Positions 1 through 5,048 of a stretch of 8,701 bases of DNA are shown here, in pieces. The position numbers were made by a program, and so were the translations under genes. The stretch is from an uncultured bacterium (lineage in GTDB: Bacteria; Armatimonadota; UBA5829; DSUL01), in assembly GCA_937967775.1 (NCBI GenBank), contig CALCJH010000340.1, positions 1-8,701 on the forward strand, given 5' to 3'. The notes beneath the pieces were generated by a model. It had not been told where the DNA came from. It saw nothing but the letters and a program-made list of their open reading frames with translations, and did no database searches. How positions within the stretch are numbered: position 1 is the first letter of the stretch; each line of letters starts with the position of its first letter.

Positions 1-195
1 GCTATGAAACGCGCAGGGTCGCTGGAACCCCGCAAGATCCGCGAGGCTCTGGCCGCCACACGTGACTATCCGGGCGTCACCGGGCAGATCACCATCAATG
101 AGGAGCGCAACGCTGTCAAGCCTGCCGTGGTGCTGCAGGTGAAAAACGGCGCATTCCGCTATGTGACAACCATCCAGCCGCCGGACCGGAACTGA
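1..195 (+). CDS. Branched-chain amino-acid ABC transporter substrate-binding protein, C-terminal fragment (LivJ/LivK-like)
   Basis: This is the last 64 codons of a gene that starts upstream of the window; it ends at TGA 193-195. The frame is open from base 1, so the ATG at base 4 is an internal methionine and not the start. The text KRAGSLEPRKIREAL followed by PGVTGQITINEERN, then KPAVVLQVKNG and a YVTTIQP-like end, is the usual C-terminus of periplasmic-binding-protein type 1 (Peripla_BP_6, LivJ/LivK-like) receptors. In that family the protein captures Leu/Ile/Val or related amino acids or amides in the periplasm and delivers them to the LivHM channel. Here it lies 21 nt upstream of livH, as expected for the receptor of the same importer. 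The ligand-binding lobes are outside the window, so specificity cannot be judged. Confidence 0.85.
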   Translation, partial: AMKRAGSLEPRKIREALAATRDYPGVTGQITINEERNAVKPAVVLQVKNGAFRYVTTIQPPDRN

Positions 196-196
196 C

Positions 197-204
197 AGAA
201 GGGG
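197..204 (+). promoter_or_regulatory. Ribosome binding site for the TTG start of livH
   Basis: AGAAGGGG lies 12 nt before TTG 217. No ATG or GTG is available in frame between the upstream stop at 193-195 and the conserved N-terminus of LivH. The purine block together with that N-terminus decides the TTG start. The spacing is somewhat long. Confidence 0.55.
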
Positions 205-216
205 CGTCTATCTGCC

Positions 217-1128
217 TTGCAGGAGTTTCTCCAGCAGCTGGTCAACGGATTGGTCTGGGGCAGCGCATACGCGCTGATCGCCCTGGGCTACACCATGGTC
301 TACGGGATCCTGCGGCTGATCAACTTCGCTCACGGCGACGTGTACATGATGGGCGCTTACAGCGCCCTTTTTATTTCGGGATGGTTGACAGCCGCCGGCG
401 CCCCCGTGGCTCACAGTCCGGTGTGGGCGATGGTGGCGATGCTTGGCGCAATGGCTGCCGCTGGACTTTTGGGATTTTTCATCGAAAGGCTTGCATACCG
501 GCCCCTGCGCACCGCTCCCCGCCTGACGCTGCTCATAACGGCCATTGGCGTCTCGCTTTTCCTGCAGAATATCGCGCAGCTTGCCTTCGGCTCCGAGCCC
601 CGCTCCTTTCCGGAGCTGATAGCATCCAGCACCATACTGCAGGTGGGTTCTGTCACGCTGAGCAACCAGCAGGCGATCATCATCGCCGTTTCTGTCATCC
701 TGGCGCTCGCCCTTCAGGTCATTGTTCATCGCACGTCCATCGGGCGGGCAATGCGGGCCGTCAGCTACGACCGCGAGGCGGCGGCTCTGATGGGTATCTC
801 CGTCAACCGGGTGATCTCCTTCACCTTCGTGCTGGGCTCGGCGCTGGCTGCGGCGGCAGCAACGCTTATCGCTCTGAACAATCCCCTGGTAACCCCTACC
901 ATGGGCGTGCAGCCCGGACTCAAGGCGTTCGTTGCGGCGGTCCTGGGCGGGATCGGCAACATCTATGGCGCAATGGCCGGCGGGCTGGTGATGGGAGTCG
1001 CGGAGGTTATGATCGTCGGGTACGGCAGCTCAGGGTATCGGGACGGCATTGTTTTCGCTATCCTGATCATCGTGTTGCTGGTCCGCCCAACGGGCCTTTT
1101 TGGTTCCCCCGTGACGGAGAGGGCATAG
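217..1128 (+). CDS. livH: Branched-chain amino-acid ABC transporter permease LivH
   Basis: This is one of the two inner-membrane permease subunits of a HAAT-family (LIV-I type) importer. It is 303 residues, close to the usual length of about 300. The start is TTG 217, giving MQEFLQQLVNGLVWG, the standard LivH opening. Family marks visible are the NFAHGD motif (residues 36-41) after the first membrane segment, ERLAYRPLR (90-98), and the cytoplasmic coupling loop GRAMRA...DREAAALMGI (about 176-194) that contacts the ATPases. About eight hydrophobic segments are visible, near residues 8-32, 42-62, 68-89, 103-125, 152-170, 199-222, 233-270 and 278-296. The gene sits between the receptor gene (21 nt upstream) and livM (4 nt downstream). 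Transport of Leu/Ile/Val is the family default; other amino acids or amides are possible. Confidence 0.95.
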   Translation: MQEFLQQLVNGLVWGSAYALIALGYTMVYGILRLINFAHGDVYMMGAYSALFISGWLTAAGAPVAHSPVWAMVAMLGAMAAAGLLGFFIERLAYRPLRTAPRLTLLITAIGVSLFLQNIAQLAFGSEPRSFPELIASSTILQVGSVTLSNQQAIIIAVSVILALALQVIVHRTSIGRAMRAVSYDREAAALMGISVNRVISFTFVLGSALAAAAATLIALNNPLVTPTMGVQPGLKAFVAAVLGGIGNIYGAMAGGLVMGVAEVMIVGYGSSGYRDGIVFAILIIVLLVRPTGLFGSPVTERA

Positions 1129-1132
1129 CGGG

Positions 1133-2131
1133 ATGGACCTGGCCCGCATTCTGCGTTTCGCGGCAGTCATTACGCTGCTTCTGGCGCTGCAGGCGCTCTT
1201 CGCAAGCGGTCTTGTGAACCCCTATTATATCCGGGTGCTCATCCTGTGCTGCTTTTCCGTGATGCTCGCCGTTAGCCTGAACATCATCATTGGCTATGCA
1301 GGACAGTTCAGCATCGGGCACGCCGGATTTTATGCCGTCGGCGCATATACCGCCGGGGCCTTCACGGTGTATGCCGGCCCGCCCATCCGCCAGGCCCTTC
1401 CGCTGGACAGACTGCCGGGGTGGCTGGAAGGAACAGCGTTCCTGATGGCTGCGATCTGTGTCGGCACACTCTTCGCCGCACTGGCGGGGCTGGCGGTGGG
1501 GCTGCCGTCCCTGCGCCTCAGGGGAGACTATCTGGCCATCGCAACCCTCGGGTTCGGAGAAATGATCCGGGTGGTCATCCAGAATGTGGAAGCGGTGGGA
1601 GGACCGCGCGGATTCAGCGGCATACCCATCTATTCCAGCTTCTTCTGGGCCTCGCTTTTTGCGGTGGCGATCGTTTGGATCGCCCGCAACCTGGCCCGCT
1701 CCCGGCACGGACGCGCGCTTCTGGCGATCCGGGAGGATGAGACAGCCGCCAGCGTGCTGGGCGTCAACGTCACAAAGCACAAGGTGGCCGCGTTCGTTCT
1801 CAGCTCTGCGCTGGCAGGGTGCGCCGGGGCACTATATGCGCACTACGAAGGTTATCTGGAGCCACGAAGCTTCGATTTCATTCGGAGCATAGAGATCATC
1901 ATCATGGTGGTGATCGGCGGCATGGGCAGCACGACAGGCGCCGTCATCGCGGCTGTAATCCTGACCCTCATACCGGAGCTGCTCCGGGGGCTGGCGGAAT
2001 ACCGGATGGTGATCTATTCCGCATTGCTCGTCCTCTTCATGCTGGTGAGGCCGCAGGGGCTTTTCGGGACCTGGGAGCTGTCGTGGGAGACACTGCGCAC
2101 GCGATGGGAGAAGCGCCTTGAACGCCCTTGA
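1133..2131 (+). CDS. livM: Branched-chain amino-acid ABC transporter permease LivM
   Basis: This is the second permease subunit, which pairs with LivH to form the transmembrane channel. It has 332 residues, within the usual LivM range and without the N-terminal extension of E. coli LivM. ATG 1133 is preceded by GGAGAGGG at 1116-1123, 9 nt away. Diagnostic segments are GYAGQFSIGHAGF (residues 54-66), the RLRGDYLAIATLGFGEMIR block that follows, and the cytoplasmic coupling loop GRALLAIREDETAASVLGV (193-211). The C-terminus has the VRPQGLFG motif shared with LivH (VRPTGLFG). The whole protein is strongly hydrophobic apart from these loops. It starts 4 nt after livH, and its last 14 nt overlap livG, so production of the subunits is probably coupled. 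Confidence 0.95.
   Translation: MDLARILRFAAVITLLLALQALFASGLVNPYYIRVLILCCFSVMLAVSLNIIIGYAGQFSIGHAGFYAVGAYTAGAFTVYAGPPIRQALPLDRLPGWLEGTAFLMAAICVGTLFAALAGLAVGLPSLRLRGDYLAIATLGFGEMIRVVIQNVEAVGGPRGFSGIPIYSSFFWASLFAVAIVWIARNLARSRHGRALLAIREDETAASVLGVNVTKHKVAAFVLSSALAGCAGALYAHYEGYLEPRSFDFIRSIEIIIMVVIGGMGSTTGAVIAAVILTLIPELLRGLAEYRMVIYSALLVLFMLVRPQGLFGTWELSWETLRTRWEKRLERP
2106..2110 (+). promoter_or_regulatory. Ribosome binding site for the TTG start of livG
   Basis: GGGAG lies 7 nt before TTG 2118, inside the end of livM. No other start codon in this frame precedes the conserved LivG N-terminus (LEIRGLTKRFGG), so this site supports TTG initiation in the overlap. Confidence 0.6.
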
Positions 2132-2885
2132 AATCCGCGGCCTTACCAAAAGGTTCGGCGGACTGGTTGCCGTGGACTCCCTGGATCTTGTCCTGCCTGA
2201 GGGCGGGCTTGTGGGACTCATCGGCCCCAACGGCGCCGGAAAGACCACGGTGTTCAATCTGGTCAGCGGTCTGTATCCGCCGGATGCCGGCAGCATCCTG
2301 GTGCGGGACCATGACCTGGCCGGGCATCCACCCCACGAAGTGGCACGGCACGGGATCGCCCGCACGTTCCAGAACATCCGGCTGTTCGGCTCGCTGACCG
2401 CTCTGGATAATGTCCGGGTGGGTGCCCATATGGTATGCGGTGGCAGTTACCTGTCCGCAATTCTGGGTGGCCGCCAATCCCGCGATCTGGATCGCCGGAC
2501 CCGGGAACAAGCGATGCAGGTTCTCCATGACATCGGGATCGAGAGATATGCCAACGAGCTTGCCTCCAGTCTTCCTTACGGTGTGCAACGGAAGCTGGAG
2601 ATTGCAAGGGCTCTGGCATCGTCCCCGTCCGTCCTGCTCCTGGACGAGCCGGCCTGCGGCATGAACCCCCAGGAGACGGCGGAACTGAGGGATCTTGTAT
2701 CGCGGCTGCTGCAGGAATGGAAGCTGAGCATTCTGCTCATCGAGCACGATATGCGCTTCGTCATGGGCATCTGCCAGACCATCTATGTTCTGGACTACGG
2801 AAAGACCATTGCGTGCGGGCCACCCGAAGCCATTCGCAACGATCCGGCCGTCATCGAAGCCTACCTGGGGGATGCAGTCCACTGA
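2118..2885 (+). CDS. livG: Branched-chain amino-acid ABC transporter ATP-binding protein LivG
   Basis: This is one of the two cytoplasmic ATPases that power the LivHM importer. It has 255 residues, the usual LivG length. All ABC ATPase elements are present: Walker A GPNGAGKT (residues 36-43), Q-loop glutamine 85 in RTFQNIRLF, the signature variant LPYGVQR (152-158) where most LivG have LxYGxQR, Walker B VLLLDE (172-177), the LivG-typical ACGMNPQE segment just after it, and the switch histidine H210 in IEHDM. The TTG start overlaps livM by 14 nt. The stop TGA shares one base with the livF ATG (TGATG at 2883-2887), which favours coupled translation of the two ATPases in equal amounts. Confidence 0.95.
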   Translation: MNALEIRGLTKRFGGLVAVDSLDLVLPEGGLVGLIGPNGAGKTTVFNLVSGLYPPDAGSILVRDHDLAGHPPHEVARHGIARTFQNIRLFGSLTALDNVRVGAHMVCGGSYLSAILGGRQSRDLDRRTREQAMQVLHDIGIERYANELASSLPYGVQRKLEIARALASSPSVLLLDEPACGMNPQETAELRDLVSRLLQEWKLSILLIEHDMRFVMGICQTIYVLDYGKTIACGPPEAIRNDPAVIEAYLGDAVH

Positions 2886-3589
2886 TGCTGCGGATCAATG
2901 ACCTGCACGTGTATTACGGAGCCATCTACGCCGTGCGAGGAGTCACGCTTGAGGTCGGACCTTCGGAGATCGTCACCCTCATCGGATCGAACGGCGCGGG
3001 TAAGTCCACGATTTTGAGGACCATCAGCGGTCTGCAGCGCCCCCGTAGCGGCAGCATTACCCTCAATGGCACGGAACTGACGCGCATGGAGCCTGACGCA
3101 ATTGTCCGCGCGGGCGTCTGTCAGGTCCCGGAAGGCCGGCATGTTTTCGCCAATCTCACCGTCCGTGAGAATCTGGAGCTTGGCGGCTACACGCTGGCCA
3201 GGCCGTCCGATCGTCAAGAAGCGATAGAGCGCGTGCTAGAGCGCTTTCCTCGCCTCCGCGAACGTCTTAAACAGTACGCAGGAACGCTTTCAGGGGGCGA
3301 ACAGCAGATGCTGGCCATCGGCCGGGCCCTGATGGCCCGGCCACGTGTGCTGCTCCTGGACGAGCCCTCGCTGGGTCTGGCTCCGCAACTGGTGCACGAT
3401 ATCTTCGCAATCATCCGCGAGATCAACCAGCAGGGAACGGCGGTGCTGCTGGTGGAGCAGAACGCGCATATGGCTCTCGGCATTGCAGCCCGGGGCTATG
3501 TGCTTGAAACGGGCAGTGTCGTCCTGGCGGATGCGGCGCACAATCTGCTCAACAACCCCGAAGTCCGTCGGGCTTACTTGGGAGAGTAA
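2885..3589 (+). CDS. livF: Branched-chain amino-acid ABC transporter ATP-binding protein LivF
   Basis: This is the second cytoplasmic ATPase of the importer, forming a heterodimer with LivG. The start is ATG 2885, within TGATG of the livG stop. The frame is open further upstream, but this start gives the standard N-terminus MLRINDLHVYYG and the usual length, 234 residues. Walker A is GSNGAGKS (34-41), the Q-loop is Q80 in VCQVPEGRHVF, the signature is LSGGEQQ (135-141), and Walker B is VLLLDE (155-160) followed by PSLGLAP. The switch position reads LLVEQN, with glutamine 192 in place of histidine; this is normal for LivF and not a defect. Only a weak G-run (2867-2871) lies 13 nt upstream, so initiation probably depends on ribosomes finishing livG. 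It ends 11 nt before the PIG-L gene. Confidence 0.95.
   Translation: MLRINDLHVYYGAIYAVRGVTLEVGPSEIVTLIGSNGAGKSTILRTISGLQRPRSGSITLNGTELTRMEPDAIVRAGVCQVPEGRHVFANLTVRENLELGGYTLARPSDRQEAIERVLERFPRLRERLKQYAGTLSGGEQQMLAIGRALMARPRVLLLDEPSLGLAPQLVHDIFAIIREINQQGTAVLLVEQNAHMALGIAARGYVLETGSVVLADAAHNLLNNPEVRRAYLGE
3320..3342 (+). repeat. GC-only inverted repeat inside livF
   Basis: GGCCGGGCC (3320-3328) and its exact reverse complement GGCCCGGCC (3334-3342) are separated by the 5-nt loop CTGAT. The segment encodes the helix after the ABC signature (IGRALMARP). There is no T-run after it, so it does not look like a terminator. It may simply reflect GC-rich codon choice. Confidence 0.6.
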
Positions 3590-3600
3590 AGGGCAGAAGG

Positions 3601-4362
3601 ATGGATGGTTCTAACGGAAGGCTGCACGTCGTCGCGGTGGGAGCTCATATTCACGATGCTGAGGTGATGGCCGGGCATCTGGTTGCCCTCTACACCTCGG
3701 CCGGCCACTCCGGCACGTTTGTCCACGCGACTCCGGGCGAAAAGGGCTCTCAGGCACTCTCTGCGGATGAATACCGCTCTGTCAAACTGGGCGAGGCGCG
3801 CCGGACTGCCGGGCGGCTGGGGGCGGATGTGCGCTTCCTTCCATATGCAGATGCGGAATTGCCGCTGGACCACCCCACCCGTCTCCACGTTGCCGCTTTG
3901 TTCCGGGAGCTACGGCCGGATATCGTCCTGACTCACTGGCGAGGAAGCTTCCATCCCGACCACTGGCGTACCCACTGCCTGGTGATGGACGGCCTGCAGA
4001 TGGCTGCTGATGCCTCAGTGGATGTTCCGGGAACGCCCCATCGGACGCGATGGGTGTTCTTCCCGGAAAACTGGGAGGATATGACAGGCTTCCAACCCGA
4101 GATGCTGGTGGATATCAGCGCCGTCTATGACCGCTGGCACGCCGCCATGATGGAACAGGGGTTGTTCCGCGGAGAGGTTTCGCGCTTCCATTACAGAAAA
4201 TATTATGAAGGATTGAGCGCGGTGCGCGGTGCGCGCGCGTGGACGGAAAGGGCGGTGGCACTGATGCGATCACCGTTCTGCTCCGACCGGCAAAGCCAGT
4301 TACCGGACTGGCGTATGCCCGCACCCGCGCGAGATCCCGGACGGGAGGGCGGCAGCAAATGA
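3601..4362 (+). CDS. PIG-L/LmbE family deacetylase-like protein with altered metal-site motif
   Basis: This protein of 253 residues belongs to the PIG-L (LmbE-like) family of zinc-dependent N-deacetylases, which remove acetyl groups from GlcNAc-type sugars and related compounds. It has no signal peptide, so it is probably cytoplasmic. ATG 3601 follows AAAGGG (3588-3593) by 7 nt and leaves 11 nt after livF. Family marks are VVAVGAH at 10-16, the GEKGS turn (46-50), the YRSVKLGEARRTAGRLGA helix (58-75), and LTHWRGSFHPDHWRTH (110-125), which holds the second metal motif HPDH (118-121). The first motif, normally AHPDD, reads AHIHD (15-19). The expected metal ligands H16 and D19 remain, but the usual general-base aspartate is H18. 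The last 30 or so residues are a polar, Pro/Arg-rich tail. The substrate cannot be told from sequence. The gene overlaps the next one by 4 nt (ATGA). Confidence 0.87.
   Translation: MDGSNGRLHVVAVGAHIHDAEVMAGHLVALYTSAGHSGTFVHATPGEKGSQALSADEYRSVKLGEARRTAGRLGADVRFLPYADAELPLDHPTRLHVAALFRELRPDIVLTHWRGSFHPDHWRTHCLVMDGLQMAADASVDVPGTPHRTRWVFFPENWEDMTGFQPEMLVDISAVYDRWHAAMMEQGLFRGEVSRFHYRKYYEGLSAVRGARAWTERAVALMRSPFCSDRQSQLPDWRMPAPARDPGREGGSK
4343..4349 (+). promoter_or_regulatory. Ribosome binding site deciding the start of the kinase-like gene
   Basis: GGGAGGG lies 9 nt before ATG 4359. The frame stays open upstream to an ATG at 4239, but this site and the ATGA overlap with the PIG-L stop favour 4359. 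Starting at 4239 would add 40 basic, Gly/Arg-rich residues that look like out-of-frame PIG-L sequence. Confidence 0.65.
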
Positions 4363-5048
4363 GAGAAAAGATCATAGACCTTGTAGACAGACAGGTCCAG
4401 AAGTCCATCCTTGCTCAGTCGCAATGTCAGGAGGAAGGAGGCCCTGCGGGGAAGGCAGCGCTCTCCTGCCGGGTGATAACCATCTCCCGCGAACTGGGCA
4501 GCGGAGGACGTAGAGTCGCCGAGGAGCTTGCCAACACGCTGCACCTGAGTCTGTGGGACCGCGAGCTGGTGGAGCGCATCGCTGAGGATGCCGACGTGGC
4601 TGATCACCTGGTGCACCATTTCGATGAGCACGTGGTCTCCGAGATCGAGGTTCTGGTGCGGCATCTGGCAGGAGAGCCTCGCATAGGCGGATTTCAGTAC
4701 AAGAGGCACCTGGCGCGCACCATCTTGCAGATAGCAAGAATCGGCAATGCCATCATCCTGGGCAGGGGTGGCAACTTCATCCTTCCACACGCGCTGAATG
4801 TGCGCATCATAGCCACCAGGGAGCTGCGGATCCACAACCTGATGCAGTTCGAAGGGTTGAGCCGGAGGGATGCGGAGCAGGCCATAGAGGAATCGGACCG
4901 CGAGAGAGCGGAGTTCACCCGGCGTCTCTGGGGACGCAAGTGGGATGACCCTCTGTGCTACGATCTGACACTCAGAATGGACGAGATGACCAACGCGGAC
5001 GCGGCGGCGGTGGTCGCGACGGCGTTCAACAGGCGCTTTGCGAGTTAA
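4359..5048 (+). CDS. Cytidylate kinase-like family protein (Cytidylate_kin2 type)
   Basis: This is a predicted cytoplasmic P-loop nucleotide-binding protein of 229 residues. The core ITISRELGSGGRRVAEELA (40-58), followed by a LxLWDRELVERIAE segment (63-76), is the hallmark opening of the cytidylate-kinase-like (Cytidylate_kin2) family. It is followed by NAIILGRGGNFIL (130-142), then VRIIATRELRIHNL and a basic DRERAEFTRRLWGRKW stretch resembling a lid region. A GxGxGK[ST]-type Walker A lysine is absent: the loop reads GSGGRRVA. From memory this is common in this family, so it does not by itself mean inactivity. Residues 1-36 form an extension before the core. Members are widespread but the true phosphate acceptor is mostly unknown, so calling it a CMP kinase would be over-reading. 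It lies between PIG-L (4-nt overlap) and GH2 (11-nt overlap). Confidence 0.84.
   Translation: MREKIIDLVDRQVQKSILAQSQCQEEGGPAGKAALSCRVITISRELGSGGRRVAEELANTLHLSLWDRELVERIAEDADVADHLVHHFDEHVVSEIEVLVRHLAGEPRIGGFQYKRHLARTILQIARIGNAIILGRGGNFILPHALNVRIIATRELRIHNLMQFEGLSRRDAEQAIEESDRERAEFTRRLWGRKWDDPLCYDLTLRMDEMTNADAAAVVATAFNRRFAS

Noticed and set aside
196..216. Possible promoter or attenuator between the receptor gene and livH
   Set aside because: The gap is only 21 nt and is filled by the livH ribosome binding site; no -10/-35 pair or hairpin fits.
381..1217. A 278-codon plus-strand frame overlapping livH in another phase
   Set aside because: It is a frame-shifted shadow of livH, full of Arg, His and Gly, and lacks the membrane pattern and motifs seen in the true frame.
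2717..2884. An upstream in-frame extension of livF beginning at ATG 2717
   Set aside because: The extra 56 residues come from out-of-phase livG sequence. ATG 2885 gives the standard LivF N-terminus and length.
4217..4240. GCGCGGT direct repeat followed by an alternating GC run in the PIG-L gene, possibly Z-DNA-prone
   Set aside because: It is short and encodes ordinary residues (Ala, Val, Arg, Gly). No sign of a function beyond coding.
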